This document shows, piece by piece, positions 18,827 through 28,835 of a stretch of 64,000 nt of DNA (position 1 is the first letter of the stretch; every line of letters starts with the position of its first letter). Both the position numbers and the translations under genes were made by a program. The notes under the pieces are model-generated. The model had not been told where the DNA came from. It made no database searches and saw nothing but the letters and a program-made list of their open reading frames with translations. Source of the DNA: Collimonas sp. PA-H2 (lineage in GTDB: Bacteria; Pseudomonadota; Gammaproteobacteria; Burkholderiales; Burkholderiaceae_D); contig NZ_PDBX01000002.1 of the NCBI RefSeq assembly GCF_002564105.1, forward strand, positions 315,092 through 379,091, given 5' to 3'.

Positions 18827-19678
18827 ATGACAAGCTGGCGCGGCAGACACAATTACCCGGCACGCAGGTTGAGTGAACGTACACTCAACCTCCTGCTGCT
18901 CAATGGCCTCTTCGCCAAATTGAGCTATCGGCTTGGTTTGCACGGCAAGCTAGGCGTATCGCACTACGCCGTGGAACTGGAAGCGGGAAAAAGACTAACC
19001 ACGCCGCTGCGCATAGGATTTGCATCTGATTTCCACGCCGGCCCGACTACCAGCCCACGGATATTTGCAGATCTCTTCGATGAAATCGATCGCCAGCAGC
19101 CAGACGTACTGTTGCTAGGCGGGGATTTTGTTTCCGGGCATGCGCATTATGCGCAGGCGCTCACAGCAGGATTGGCTGCCATCCAGCCCCGCTACGGGAA
19201 ATATGCGGTCATGGGAAACCACGATCTGTGGACGAACGATGCGCAGCTGTCTGCGATTCTGGACGAAGCTGGCGTAGAGGTTTTGATCAACCGCAATCGT
19301 CCGCTGCCGGCGCCCTATGAAGCCGTCTCGATCTGCGGCCTGGACGATCCTTGGACCGGCACGCCGGATATACATCGAACGGTCGGCAATGCCAGGGAAA
19401 TACGCATACTGCTGATGCACGCGCCCGACGGCTTGCTGCTGCTGGAGGGCCAGCGCTTCGATCTCAGCTTCGCCGGGCATACGCATGGCGGCCAGGTCGC
19501 CTTCGCGGACGGCACGCCCGTCCTCGTGCCGCACGGACCGCTTTGCCGGAAGTACCACTTTGGCCGCCACCAGATAGAGCACAACGGCAGTCTGATCGTG
19601 AGCCGCGGCGTAGGATGCAGCACTTTGCCGATCCGCCTGAATGCGGATCCGGAGCTGGTGATCTGTACGGTGTACTAA
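18827..19678 (+). CDS. YkuE/LpxG-like metallophosphoesterase
   Basis: 283 residues. All calcineurin-type metal motifs are present: S-D-F-H near residue 67, G-G-D-F about residue 99, G-N-H-D about 131 and A-G-H-T-H-G-G-Q about 214. This arrangement is typical of the small phosphoesterases that act on lipids or phosphoproteins at the membrane; a short hydrophobic region (L-N-L-L-L-L-N-G-L-F) precedes the domain. The substrate is not identifiable. The start is taken at the ATG at 18827, just after the upstream terminator. Confidence 0.85.
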   Translation: MTSWRGRHNYPARRLSERTLNLLLLNGLFAKLSYRLGLHGKLGVSHYAVELEAGKRLTTPLRIGFASDFHAGPTTSPRIFADLFDEIDRQQPDVLLLGGDFVSGHAHYAQALTAGLAAIQPRYGKYAVMGNHDLWTNDAQLSAILDEAGVEVLINRNRPLPAPYEAVSICGLDDPWTGTPDIHRTVGNAREIRILLMHAPDGLLLLEGQRFDLSFAGHTHGGQVAFADGTPVLVPHGPLCRKYHFGRHQIEHNGSLIVSRGVGCSTLPIRLNADPELVICTVY

Positions 19679-19690
19679 GAGATACCAATG

Positions 19691-19760
19691 TAGGGTGGGC
19701 ACCTGTGCCCACGCGGATGCGGTCCGCTGCCAAGTAGGTAAAAAAACTTGCCTACCCTAC
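19691..19760. repeat. dispersed repeat family A, copy 1
   Basis: Begins TAGGGTGGGCACCTGTGCCC and ends with inverted CCTACCCTA. The GTGGGCAC/GTGCCCAC palindrome recurs at 45189-45216 and 54025-54126. This copy is asymmetric and degenerate on its right side. It lies between convergent genes and may help terminate both. Confidence 0.75.
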
Positions 19761-19765
19761 GATGC

Positions 19766-20323
19766 TTAAGACAGCTTCCAATCGCCGGCGACGATTTTTT
19801 CAAGCCAGAAAGTGCCGATCACGGTTTTGACGTCGGTAACCTTACCTTCCCTCACCCAGTCCAGCATATCCGTCAGCCGCGCCTTGAAGACGTCCAGGAA
19901 TTCGCCGTCGTCGAGCTTGCGTTCGCCGGCCACCAGGCCGCGCGCCAGGAACAGCTCCAGATGCTCGTCGGAATAGGCGATGGCGTTGTGGATGGTGCAG
20001 ACGTGCTGCCACTCGGTGGCGGTATAACCGGTTTCTTCCAGCAGTTCGCGCTTGGCGCAGCTCAGGTGATCTTCGCCTTCGTCGATTTTTCCGGCGGGAT
20101 ATTCAATGAACACTCGTTCCAGCGGATAGCGGTATTGCCGCTCCAGCAGCACCGTACCGTCTTCGAACAGGGGAAGGATGACGACTGCGCCGGGATGTTT
20201 GATGTATTCGCGGGTAGTGGCTTTGCCGTCAGGCAGTTCTACCTTGTCGCGCTGCACTTTGAGGAAGTGGCCGTCGTAGGCGACGGCGGTGGCGATCCGG
20301 GTTTCTTTCAGGTGACTATCCAT
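19766..20323 (-). CDS. Nudix hydrolase, ADP-ribose pyrophosphatase-like
   Basis: 185 residues from the ATG at 20323 (M-D-S-H-L-K-E-T), with GGAG upstream. A complete Nudix box is visible: G-K-I-D-E-G-E, seven residues, then R-E-L-L-E-E-T-G-Y. The P-L-E-R-V-F-I-E-Y-P-A-G-K-I segment before it is characteristic of ADP-ribose pyrophosphatases (NudF-type), which split ADP-ribose into AMP and ribose 5-phosphate. It lies 129 nt downstream of the DUF2818 gene at the end of the nuo operon. Confidence 0.87.
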   Translation of the reverse strand: MDSHLKETRIATAVAYDGHFLKVQRDKVELPDGKATTREYIKHPGAVVILPLFEDGTVLLERQYRYPLERVFIEYPAGKIDEGEDHLSCAKRELLEETGYTATEWQHVCTIHNAIAYSDEHLELFLARGLVAGERKLDDGEFLDVFKARLTDMLDWVREGKVTDVKTVIGTFWLEKIVAGDWKLS

Positions 20324-20452
20324 GCAAACGCTCCGGCGAAATGGTGGCAGATGAAACAAGCAGACTGATATGGGATTGTAATGCCTGGGCGCGCAGGCTG
20401 TGCCGCGCAGCATATGAGGCGATGCAGGGGGAAGATACCTCCCCACCCTGCT

Positions 20453-20767
20453 TCAGCGATGCTTCTTCAGATAGCGCAGCACGTAGCCGGGATAGGCCAG
20501 CACCAGGAACATGCAGCCGGTGACTGCATAGAATTCCCAGCCTTGCGTGAAGGCGTTGCCGATATTCGCTTCCAGCACATGGGCCAGCAAACCGACCAGC
20601 GCATACAGGGCGAGCAGCTCCAGCAGGCGCACCCAGATCGGCTTGACCGCCGCCTGGCCGCCGGACTTGAGCGGCACCAGCGCGAACAAGCGTTCGTTAA
20701 AGAACGGCAGGTTCGCCGCCAGCAGCGCTAGCAGGATGACGAACAGGCTGGAGAGCGAAACGTTCAC
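20453..20767 (-). CDS. DUF2818 membrane protein at the end of the nuo operon
   Basis: 104 residues from a GTG at 20767 that starts 4 nt after the nuoN stop. Three hydrophobic segments (about residues 5-20, 45-63 and 75-95). The family is found almost only directly after nuoN in Burkholderiales, so a role tied to complex I or its assembly is often assumed; none is proven. Tight coupling to nuoN supports co-expression. Confidence 0.8.
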   Translation of the reverse strand: MNVSLSSLFVILLALLAANLPFFNERLFALVPLKSGGQAAVKPIWVRLLELLALYALVGLLAHVLEANIGNAFTQGWEFYAVTGCMFLVLAYPGYVLRYLKKHR

Positions 20768-20771
20768 GCTG

Positions 20772-22277
20772 TTACGAGGTAACGCGGGCGATGAAACCGG
20801 CCAGGGTGCGGACGATCGCCAGGTTGCTGGCATCCATCAGCAAGCCGGGCCACAGACCCAGCACCAGCACCGAAATGCCGTTCAGGCTGAGCAGCACGCG
20901 CACATCGGCATGGGCTACGATAGGTGCACGGTCTTGCGGCTCGTCGAAGTACATCATCTTGATCACGCGCAGGTAGTAGAAGGCGCCGATCAGCGAGAAC
21001 AGCACAGCCACCACTGCCAGCCAGATCTGCTGGGTGCCGATCACGGCCTGCAGCACCGACAGTTTGGCGTAGAAGCCCATCAGCGGCGGAATGCCCGCCA
21101 GCGACAGCATCAGCACCAGCATCACGCCGGCAAACCAAGGGCTGCGCTGGTTGAGGCCTTTGAAGTCGTCCATGTTTTCTGCTTCGAAACCGGCACGCGA
21201 CAGCAGCATGATGACGCCGAAGGTACCAAGCGTGGTCATGACATAGGTAATCGCATAGAACAAGGCCGAGCTGTAGGCATTGGAGGTCGAGAACAGATTG
21301 TTGTCGACGATGCCGCTCAACAGGCCTAGCAGCATGAAGCCCATGTGCGAGATGGTCGAGTAAGCCAGCATGCGCTTGATGTTGGTCTGCGCAATCGCGG
21401 TGATGTTACCGATCGCCATCGACAGCACCGCCAGCACGGTCAGCATCTGCTGCCAGTCGACTGCCAGCGGCAATAGCGCCTCCACCAACAGGCGGAAGCA
21501 GATCGCAAAAGCCGCCAGCTTGGGTGCGCCACCCAGCAACAGGGTAACCGCGGTCGGTGCGCCTTGATAAACGTCCGGCACCCACATATGGAATGGCACT
21601 GCGCCGAGCTTGAACGCCAGGCCGCAGACGATGAACACCACGCCGAATACCAGCACGGTATGGTTGATGTTGCCGGAATCCGCGGCGCGCGCCACTTCCA
21701 CCAGGTCGAGCGAACCGGTGGCGCCGTACAGCATCGACATCCCGTACAGCAGGAAGCCGGACGCCATAGCGCCCAGCACGAAATATTTCATTGCAGCTTC
21801 AGTCGCGGAAGTATTTTCACGACGCAGAGCCACCATCGCGTACAGCGACAGCGACATCAGTTCCAGGCCCAGATAGATGCTGAGGAAGTTGCTGCCGGAA
21901 ATCATCACCATCTGGCCCAGCAAGGTGAACAAGGCCAAAGGATAGAATTCGCCGCCCAGGTGGCCACCCACCATGTCGCGCGCGCTCACATAGCTGCGCG
22001 AGTACACCAGGGTCATAGCCACCGCCACATAGGAAACCAGTTTCAGCAGGCTGCTCAGCGGATCGGAAACGAACATATTGTGGAAGGTATAAACCGTCTC
22101 CCCGCTTTCGAATGCGCCCAGCGTCAATACAAAGCACACGGCCAGTACGGCCAGCGTCAGGTAATAGGTGATGTGGCGCTTGGCATCCGAAACAAACATA
22201 TCGATCAGCAGCACGACCGAAGTCGCAATCAGCAGAAAGATTTCCGGATAAACAGGGATCAGATTCATGTTATTCAT
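20772..22277 (-). CDS. nuoN: NADH-quinone oxidoreductase subunit N
   Basis: 501 residues, polytopic membrane protein of the proton-pumping arm of complex I, antiporter-like fold. A conserved Lys sits in the [14 protein letters not shown] segment that marks this family. It ends 4 nt before DUF2818. A second ATG 9 nt downstream is possible. The gap to nuoM contains a dispersed hairpin element. Confidence 0.95.
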   Translation of the reverse strand: MNNMNLIPVYPEIFLLIATSVVLLIDMFVSDAKRHITYYLTLAVLAVCFVLTLGAFESGETVYTFHNMFVSDPLSSLLKLVSYVAVAMTLVYSRSYVSARDMVGGHLGGEFYPLALFTLLGQMVMISGSNFLSIYLGLELMSLSLYAMVALRRENTSATEAAMKYFVLGAMASGFLLYGMSMLYGATGSLDLVEVARAADSGNINHTVLVFGVVFIVCGLAFKLGAVPFHMWVPDVYQGAPTAVTLLLGGAPKLAAFAICFRLLVEALLPLAVDWQQMLTVLAVLSMAIGNITAIAQTNIKRMLAYSTISHMGFMLLGLLSGIVDNNLFSTSNAYSSALFYAITYVMTTLGTFGVIMLLSRAGFEAENMDDFKGLNQRSPWFAGVMLVLMLSLAGIPPLMGFYAKLSVLQAVIGTQQIWLAVVAVLFSLIGAFYYLRVIKMMYFDEPQDRAPIVAHADVRVLLSLNGISVLVLGLWPGLLMDASNLAIVRTLAGFIARVTS

Positions 22278-22310
22278 TTATTTGCCACTTATTTTTGTAC
22301 GCTGCGCTTC

Positions 22311-22395
22311 TAGTCAGTTGAGGACAGAGCCGCACGGGTAGTGTAATTCGCCACGCTACGGCGACTCCTAAACACTCGCCGTGCGCCTCTGTCCC
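22311..22395. repeat. dispersed repeat family C, copy 1 (inside the nuo operon)
   Basis: Termini GGACAGAGCCGCACGG (22322) and CCGTGCGCCTCTGTCC (ending 22394) are inverted repeats at 15 of 16 positions. It shares two exact 20-mers, in opposite orientation, with 33171-33244 (22311-22330 and 22340-22359). No coding capacity; MITE-like. It fills the nuoM-nuoN gap. Confidence 0.75.
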
Positions 22396-22403
22396 GCAAT
22401 TTA

Positions 22404-23891
22404 TTAATTTAACTTGGTGATCGCGACGTGCTTCAGCAGATCGGCCACCGATACCTGCATGGCATCGGTGAACGGCGCCGGATACAAGCCCATCGCGATG
22501 ACGGCAATCGCCAGGACACCCAGCATGGCGAACTCACGCTTGTTCAGGTCCAGCATTTCTTTCACATGCGAATTGGTGACGGCGCCGAACACCACGCGCT
22601 TGACCAGCCACAGCGAATACGCTGCGCCCAGGATCAGCGCGGTCGCCGCCAGCAGGCCGATCCAGAAATTGAACTTGACCGCACCCAGGATCACCATGAA
22701 TTCGCCGACGAAACCGGAAGTACCTGGCAAGCCGGAATTGGCCAGCGAGAACAGCACGAACAAGGCAGCGAAACGCGGCATGACGTTGACGACGCCGCCG
22801 TAGGCCGAAATTTCACGGGTATGCATGCGGTCGTACAGTACGCCGATACACAGGAACATTGCGCCGGAGACGAAGCCGTGCGAAATCATTTGCACGATGC
22901 CGCCCTGCACACCGATGTCGTTGAAGATAAAGAAGCCGAGCGTGACGAAGCCCATGTGCGCAATCGACGAATAAGCAATCAGCTTCTTCATGTCTTTTTG
23001 CACCAGCGCCACCAGACCGATATAGATCACAGCGATCAGCGATAAGGTAATGATGAAGCCGGCCAGGTAGTGGCTGGCGTCAGGCGTGATCGGCAGCGAG
23101 AAACGCAGGAAGCCGTAGCCGCCCAGCTTCAGCATGATGGCCGCCAGCACCACGGAGCCGCCGGTCGGCGCTTCCACGTGGGCGTCAGGCAACCAGGTAT
23201 GCACCGGCCACATCGGCACCTTGACGGCAAACGCGATCAGGAATGCCAGGAAGATCAGGATTTGTTCCGACATGTCCAGCGGCAGCTGGTGCCAGGTCAG
23301 GATTTCGAAAGTGCCGGAATGGAAGTACAGGTACAGCAAAGCCACCAGCATCAGCAGCGAGCCCATCAGCGTGTACAGGAAGAACTTGATCGCTGCATAC
23401 ACCCGGTTAGTTCCGCCCCAGACGCCGACGATGATGAACATCGGGATCAGGGTGGCTTCAAAGAATACATAGAACAGCATGCCGTCCAGCGTGCAGAAGA
23501 CGCCGATCATCAAGCCCGACAGGATCAGGAAGGCGCCCATGTATTGCGCGACCTTCTTCTCGATCACCTGCCACGCCGAGATCACCACCAGCACCGTGAT
23601 GAAAGCGGTCAGCGGGATGAACCACAGCGAGATGCCGTCGATGCCGAGGTAATAATTGATGTTGAAGCGGTCGATCCATACCGACTTTTCAACAAACTGC
23701 ATGCCCTGGAAACCGTTGTCGAACTGCCGCACGATCGGCAAGGTGACCACGAAGCTGACCGCTGCGCCCAGCAGCGAAAGCCAGCGCACCAGAGTTGGAT
23801 TGTCGTCGCGGCCCACTGCCAGGACGAGGATACCAAACGCGACCGGACACCAGATCGCGAGGCTGAGAAGAGGGAAAGTTGACTGCATCAT
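22404..23891 (-). CDS. nuoM: NADH-quinone oxidoreductase subunit M
   Basis: 495 residues, antiporter-like membrane subunit of complex I. About 14 hydrophobic segments. Contains the conserved V-P-M-W-P-V-H-T-W-L-P-D-A-H-V-E-A-P motif and K-K-L-I-A-Y-S-S-I-A-H-M-G. Both motifs belong to the proton-channel core. It lies between nuoL and nuoN as in other nuo operons. Confidence 0.96.
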   Translation of the reverse strand: MMQSTFPLLSLAIWCPVAFGILVLAVGRDDNPTLVRWLSLLGAAVSFVVTLPIVRQFDNGFQGMQFVEKSVWIDRFNINYYLGIDGISLWFIPLTAFITVLVVISAWQVIEKKVAQYMGAFLILSGLMIGVFCTLDGMLFYVFFEATLIPMFIIVGVWGGTNRVYAAIKFFLYTLMGSLLMLVALLYLYFHSGTFEILTWHQLPLDMSEQILIFLAFLIAFAVKVPMWPVHTWLPDAHVEAPTGGSVVLAAIMLKLGGYGFLRFSLPITPDASHYLAGFIITLSLIAVIYIGLVALVQKDMKKLIAYSSIAHMGFVTLGFFIFNDIGVQGGIVQMISHGFVSGAMFLCIGVLYDRMHTREISAYGGVVNVMPRFAALFVLFSLANSGLPGTSGFVGEFMVILGAVKFNFWIGLLAATALILGAAYSLWLVKRVVFGAVTNSHVKEMLDLNKREFAMLGVLAIAVIAMGLYPAPFTDAMQVSVADLLKHVAITKLN

Positions 23892-23940
23892 ATGTATTAT
23901 TTATCTACCTTGCTGAGTTTGCCGTGTGTGCTTTAGCAGC

Positions 23941-26037
23941 TTATTTGAACGGATACGGCATGAACCAAACCAGGAAACCCAGCACGCCGATGATCATCAC
24001 GAACGCATAGTGATAGATGTAGCCGGATTGCCAGAGACGGGTGATCTTCGAGAACCAGTTGACCGCCTTGGCGCTGCCGTTGACGATCAAGCCGTCGATC
24101 AGGCCACGGTCGCCGGCATTCCACAAGCCGCGACCCAGCATGCGGGCGCCGCCGGCAAACACGATGTCGTTGAACTTGTCCATATAGTATTTGTTGTCGA
24201 GCAGCGTGAAGATCGGCAGAAACTTCTGCTTGATCGCTGCCGGCAGACGCGGATTGGCCATGTAGCAGTAGTACGCTGACGCTACGCCGGCGATCGCCAG
24301 CCACAGCGGCGCCGAGCCGAATGCGTGCGCGACCATGCCGATCGGGCCGTGGAAATCGCTGCGCAGTTCTTCCATCGCATGGTGAGCTTCGTTGACGAAA
24401 ATCACATCCTTGAAGAAGCTGCCGAACAACATCGGTTCGATTGCAAAGAAACCGATGACGGCGGATGGAATCGCCAGCATGACCAGCGGCAGCGTCACCA
24501 CCCAAGGCGACTCGTGCGGCTTCTGACCTGGGGCCAGGCCGTGATGCTCGTGCTCTTCTTCGGCCTCGTCATGATGGGCGTCGTGCGCATCGTGAGCAGC
24601 ATGGGCGTCGTTGGCCGCATGCGCCGGCGCATGGTGGCCATGGTCATCGTGCGCCTTGCCGAAACGTTCTTCGCCATGGAACACCATGAAGTACATGCGG
24701 AAGGAATAGAAGGCGGTCACGAAGACGCTGGCCAGCACGGCGAAATAGGCAAAACCGGAGCCGAACAAAGTCGATGCATGCGCCGCTTCGATGATGCTGT
24801 CCTTGGAATAGAAGCCAGAGAAGAATGGCGTGCCGATCAGGGCCAGCGAACCGACCAGCGAAGTGATCCAGGTGATCGGCATGTATTTGCGCAGGCCGCC
24901 CATGTTGCGCATGTCCTGGTCGTGGTGCAGGCCGATGATCACGGAGCCGGCGCCAAGGAACAGCAAAGCCTTGAAGAAGGCGTGCGTCATCAGGTGGAAC
25001 ACCGCCACCGAGTAGGCTGAAGCGCCCAGCGCCACGGTCATGTAGCCCAACTGCGACAAGGTCGAGTATGCAACCACGCGCTTGATGTCGGTCTGGATCA
25101 CGCCGAGGAAGCCCATGAACAGTGCCGTGATCGAGCCGATGATCAGGATGAAGGACAAGGCGGTATCGGACAGCTCGAACAGCGGCGACATGCGGGTCAC
25201 CATGAAGATACCGGCGGTCACCATGGTCGCCGCGTGGATCAGTGCGGAAATCGGGGTCGGACCTTCCATCGAATCCGGCAACCAGACGTGCAGCGGGAAC
25301 TGCGCCGACTTACCCATGGCGCCGATGAACAGGCAGATGCAGGCCACGGTCAGCAGCATCCAGTCGCTGCCCGGCAGGGTCAGTTGCGCCAGGATGCCCT
25401 TTTGCGCGAACACTTCGGTGTAGTTCATCGAGCCGGAATATGCCAGCAGCAAACCGATGCCGAGGATGAAGCCGAAGTCGCCGACACGGTTGACCAGGAA
25501 GGCTTTCATGTTGGCGAAGATCGCCGTCGGACGGGTGTACCAGAAACCAATCAGCAGATACGACACCAGGCCCACCGCTTCCCAGCCGAAGAACAGCTGC
25601 AGGAAGTTGTTGCTCATGACCAGCATCAGCATCGAGAAGGTGAACAGGGAGATGTAGGAGAAGAAGCGGTTATAGCCTTCGTCGTCCTTCATGTAGCCGA
25701 TGGTGTAGATATGCACCATCAGCGAGACAAAGGTCACCACGCACATCATCATCGCGGTCAGGCTGTCGATCAGGAAGCCGACCTCCAGCTTGACGCCGCC
25801 GACCGTCATCCAGGTGTACAAGGTGCCATTGAACGTGGCGCCGTCGATCACCTGCAGCAAGGTCTGCATGGAAATGATCAGGGCGATCAGCACGCCCAGG
25901 ATCGTGACCGTATGCGAGGTCTTGCGACCGACCAGATTGCCGAAGAATTTGGTACCGAATAAGCCCGCGATCGCGGCACCAGCCAGGGGTGCCAACGGTA
26001 CGGCAAGAAGTAATTGTGGGTTAAGTTGCCCCGCCAT
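23941..26037 (-). CDS. nuoL: NADH-quinone oxidoreductase subunit L
   Basis: 698 residues, the most distal antiporter-like proton pump of complex I, with a C-terminal lateral helix. Conserved motifs include F-F-G-W-E-A-V-G-L-V-S-Y and F-P-L-H-V-W-L-P-D-S-M-E-G-P-T-P. An unusual His/Asp/Glu-rich insert spans residues ~459-500 (DNA 24538-24660), between the antiporter core and the last helices; it could bind metal ions. Otherwise typical. Confidence 0.96.
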   Translation of the reverse strand: MAGQLNPQLLLAVPLAPLAGAAIAGLFGTKFFGNLVGRKTSHTVTILGVLIALIISMQTLLQVIDGATFNGTLYTWMTVGGVKLEVGFLIDSLTAMMMCVVTFVSLMVHIYTIGYMKDDEGYNRFFSYISLFTFSMLMLVMSNNFLQLFFGWEAVGLVSYLLIGFWYTRPTAIFANMKAFLVNRVGDFGFILGIGLLLAYSGSMNYTEVFAQKGILAQLTLPGSDWMLLTVACICLFIGAMGKSAQFPLHVWLPDSMEGPTPISALIHAATMVTAGIFMVTRMSPLFELSDTALSFILIIGSITALFMGFLGVIQTDIKRVVAYSTLSQLGYMTVALGASAYSVAVFHLMTHAFFKALLFLGAGSVIIGLHHDQDMRNMGGLRKYMPITWITSLVGSLALIGTPFFSGFYSKDSIIEAAHASTLFGSGFAYFAVLASVFVTAFYSFRMYFMVFHGEERFGKAHDDHGHHAPAHAANDAHAAHDAHDAHHDEAEEEHEHHGLAPGQKPHESPWVVTLPLVMLAIPSAVIGFFAIEPMLFGSFFKDVIFVNEAHHAMEELRSDFHGPIGMVAHAFGSAPLWLAIAGVASAYYCYMANPRLPAAIKQKFLPIFTLLDNKYYMDKFNDIVFAGGARMLGRGLWNAGDRGLIDGLIVNGSAKAVNWFSKITRLWQSGYIYHYAFVMIIGVLGFLVWFMPYPFK

Positions 26038-26120
26038 GATGAACCTTATCTTTATTCGTTATTTGTTGTCTGCGTACTCTTCACATGCCTCGCCAGCCCT
26101 CGCCGGCAAGACAAACCTCG

Positions 26121-26429
26121 TCAACCCTTCAGGCTATCGAGATCCTCCACGTTGATGGTGTCCAGGTTACGGAACAACGCCACCAGAATCGCCAGGCCGA
26201 TCGCCGCTTCAGCGGCAGCTACCGTGAGGATGAAGAAAACGAAAATCTGCCCTGCCGCATCACCCAGGTAATACGAAAAGGCGATGAAGTTCATGTTCAC
26301 CGCCAGCAGCATCAATTCGATTGCCATCAGCAATACGATCAGATTCTTGCGGTTCAGAAAAATGCCGACGACGCCGATCGAGAACAGGATCGCGCCGAGG
26401 ATCAGATAGTGAGCGAGCGAAAGTACCAT
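26121..26429 (-). CDS. nuoK: NADH-quinone oxidoreductase subunit K
   Basis: 102 residues with three transmembrane helices. The two buried Glu residues of the proton path are visible in M-A-I-E-L-M-L and A-A-A-E-A-A-I-G. Normal length. It starts 12 nt after the nuoJ stop. Confidence 0.96.
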   Translation of the reverse strand: MVLSLAHYLILGAILFSIGVVGIFLNRKNLIVLLMAIELMLLAVNMNFIAFSYYLGDAAGQIFVFFILTVAAAEAAIGLAILVALFRNLDTINVEDLDSLKG

Positions 26430-26441
26430 GTTGCGTCCTTG

Positions 26442-27107
26442 TTATTTTTGTGGGGCTGGCGGCGCAGCCGGAGTGGCCGGAGCAACAGGCACGGCTGGTG
26501 CGATCGGATCCATCTTGGCTTCCGATTTCATCTTGACGATGCGCACGCGGTCGGTGCTCTTGACCTTGACGGCGGCCGAAGGCGCGAAATACTTGCTGTC
26601 CTTGCGGCGACGCAGGGTCAGCGCAACCGCAGCCACGATCGCCACCAGCAGGATCACTGCGGCGATTTCAAAGGCATACACGTATTCGGTGTAGATCAGC
26701 TTACCCAGTTCCTTGGTGTTGCCGATGTTGGCGGAGATCGCCGGCACGTCGGCGTCGCCGCCCTGGAAACCGTGGAATATGACGCCAGCCATTTCCAGCA
26801 CGATGATGGTGCCGACCGTGGCTCCAAGCGGGAAGTAACCCCAGAATCCCTCTCGCATTTTCTCAATATTGACATCCAGCATCATCACCACGAACAGGAA
26901 CAGCACCATCACGGCGCCGACATACACCAGCACCAGCACGATAGAAAGGAATTCAGCTTTGAGCAGCATCCAGATACCGGCTGCGGAGAAGAACGCCAGC
27001 ACCAGGAACAGCGCAGAGTGCACCGGATTGCGGGCGGTGATAACGCGCAAGGCGGCCAGCACCAGCACCACCGAAAACGCGTAAAAAAGAAAGGTCTTAA
27101 ATTCCAT
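26442..27107 (-). CDS. nuoJ: NADH-quinone oxidoreductase subunit J
   Basis: 221 residues. Five hydrophobic segments cover the first ~165 residues, including the V-Y-V-G-A-V-M-V-L-F-L-F-V-V-M-M-L segment of the pi-bulge helix. A polar linker and an Ala/Pro-rich tail (about the last 25 residues) are longer than in E. coli NuoJ (184 residues). A degenerate family B element separates it from nuoI. Confidence 0.94.
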   Translation of the reverse strand: MEFKTFLFYAFSVVLVLAALRVITARNPVHSALFLVLAFFSAAGIWMLLKAEFLSIVLVLVYVGAVMVLFLFVVMMLDVNIEKMREGFWGYFPLGATVGTIIVLEMAGVIFHGFQGGDADVPAISANIGNTKELGKLIYTEYVYAFEIAAVILLVAIVAAVALTLRRRKDSKYFAPSAAVKVKSTDRVRIVKMKSEAKMDPIAPAVPVAPATPAAPPAPQK

Positions 27108-27169
27108 AATGGCCCAGAAAGTCGGCTAAAAAAGCTTCATTAATTACTAGAACTGCGTACTAGAACTGC

Positions 27170-27251
27170 GTCATTCCCGCGCATGCGGCAATCCATGTTA
27201 GTCAACAACCTGGATTCCCCACCTTGGTGCCCACGTTCGCGAGGATGACGG
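27170..27251. repeat. dispersed repeat family B, degenerate copy (nuoI-nuoJ gap)
   Basis: Carries GTCATTCCCGCG... at its left and ...CGAGGATGACGGC at its right, matching 31256-31334 and 63919-63996 with several changes and a small insertion. The central palindromes are decayed. Confidence 0.6.
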
Positions 27252-27258
27252 CATTTGA

Positions 27259-27747
27259 CTAGCGATATGCAGCATCCGCTGCGCGTGCCGCAGCAATTTC
27301 AGGTTCGTAACGATCGCCCACCGCCAGCAGCATTTCTTTGGTGTAGTACAGATCGCCGCGTTTTTCACCGTGGTATTCCAGGATGTGGGTCTCGACGATC
27401 GAATCGACCGGGCAAGACTCTTCGCAGAAACCGCAGAAAATGCATTTGGTCAGATCGATATCGTAGCGCGTGGTGCGGCGCGAACCGTCGGCACGCTGTT
27501 CCGATTCAATCGTGATGGCCATTGCCGGGCACACTGCTTCGCACAGTTTGCAGGCGATGCAGCGCTCTTCGCCGTTCGGGTAGCGGCGCAGCGCGTGCAG
27601 GCCGCGGAAACGCGGCGACTGCGGCGTCTTCTCTTCCGGGAACAGTATCGTAATCTTGCGTGCAAACAGGTAGCGCCCGGTCAGACGCAATCCCTTGAGC
27701 AGCTCCAGCAGCATCAGACTGCCGAAAAAATCCTTGATGGCTTCCAT
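27259..27747 (-). CDS. nuoI: NADH-quinone oxidoreductase subunit I
   Basis: 162 residues, peripheral-arm ferredoxin-like subunit. It carries two [4Fe-4S] clusters (N6a, N6b): [12 protein letters not shown] and [12 protein letters not shown] are both intact. It relays electrons towards NuoB. It begins 17 nt after nuoH. Confidence 0.97.
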   Translation of the reverse strand: MEAIKDFFGSLMLLELLKGLRLTGRYLFARKITILFPEEKTPQSPRFRGLHALRRYPNGEERCIACKLCEAVCPAMAITIESEQRADGSRRTTRYDIDLTKCIFCGFCEESCPVDSIVETHILEYHGEKRGDLYYTKEMLLAVGDRYEPEIAAARAADAAYR

Positions 27748-27764
27748 TTACTCTATACCTTCCA

Positions 27765-28835
27765 TTACTTCCAGATATTCCATGGACTTTGAATCCAGGC
27801 TGCGACGATCACCAGATACACGAGAATCAGGGGGATGAATACTTTCCAGCCCAGGCGCATGATCTGGTCATAGCGATAACGCGGGAACGAGGCACGCACC
27901 CAGATGAACACCGACAGCATGAAGAAGGTCTTCGCACCGAGCCAGATCCAGCCCGGGATCCAATCCAGCAGCGCCAGCGGCGAAGCCCAGCCGCCCATGA
28001 ACAGCAGCGCCGTCAGGATCGACACCAGGATCATGTTGGCGTACTCAGCCAGGAAGAACATTGCGAACGACATGCCCGAGTACTCGATCATGTGGCCGGC
28101 CACGATTTCCGATTCGCCTTCCACCACGTCAAACGGGTGACGGTTGGTTTCGGCGATGCCGGAGATGAAATAGATCAGGAACACAGGCAGCAGCGACAGC
28201 CAGTTCCAGGACAGGAAGCCGACGCCATGATCGAAGAAATAGCCCTTGCTCTGCGCGTTGACGATATCGATCAGGTTCAGGCTGCCCGACACCATCAGCA
28301 CGATCACGAGGGCGAAGCCCATCGAGATTTCGTAGGACACCATCTGCGCCGAGGCACGCATCGCGCCGAGGAAAGCGTACTTGGAGTTGGAAGCCCAGCC
28401 GGCGATGATCACGCCGTAGACTTCCATCGATGTGATGGCCATCACGAACAGCAGGCCGGCGTTGACGTTGGCCAGCACGGTTTCCGGACCGAACGGCACC
28501 ACCGCCCAGGCCGCCAGTGCCGGCATGATAGTCATGATCGGTGCGATGAAGAACAAGATCTTGTTGGCGCGCGTCGGTACTGTTACTTCCTTCAGTAGCA
28601 GCTTGACGGCGTCGGCGATCGGTTGCAGCAAGCCGGCCGGACCAACCCGGTTAGGACCGATGCGGATATGCATCCAGCCGATCAGCTTGCGTTCCCAGTA
28701 AGTCATGTAGGCCACGCACAGCAGCAGCGGCACCAGCACGACGATGATCTTGATCAGGTTCCAGACCAGGGGCCAGAGGCCGCCGAGCAAGTCGGCGCCG
28801 GTGGCGTTGATGGCGGTGATGAAATGATCCATCAT
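27765..28835 (-). CDS. nuoH: NADH-quinone oxidoreductase subunit H
   Basis: 356 residues, eight or more membrane helices. It forms the quinone channel with NuoB and NuoD. Conserved [19 protein letters not shown] and [18 protein letters not shown] loops are present. It overlaps nuoG by 4 nt, indicating translational coupling. Confidence 0.97.
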   Translation of the reverse strand: MMDHFITAINATGADLLGGLWPLVWNLIKIIVVLVPLLLCVAYMTYWERKLIGWMHIRIGPNRVGPAGLLQPIADAVKLLLKEVTVPTRANKILFFIAPIMTIMPALAAWAVVPFGPETVLANVNAGLLFVMAITSMEVYGVIIAGWASNSKYAFLGAMRASAQMVSYEISMGFALVIVLMVSGSLNLIDIVNAQSKGYFFDHGVGFLSWNWLSLLPVFLIYFISGIAETNRHPFDVVEGESEIVAGHMIEYSGMSFAMFFLAEYANMILVSILTALLFMGGWASPLALLDWIPGWIWLGAKTFFMLSVFIWVRASFPRYRYDQIMRLGWKVFIPLILVYLVIVAAWIQSPWNIWK

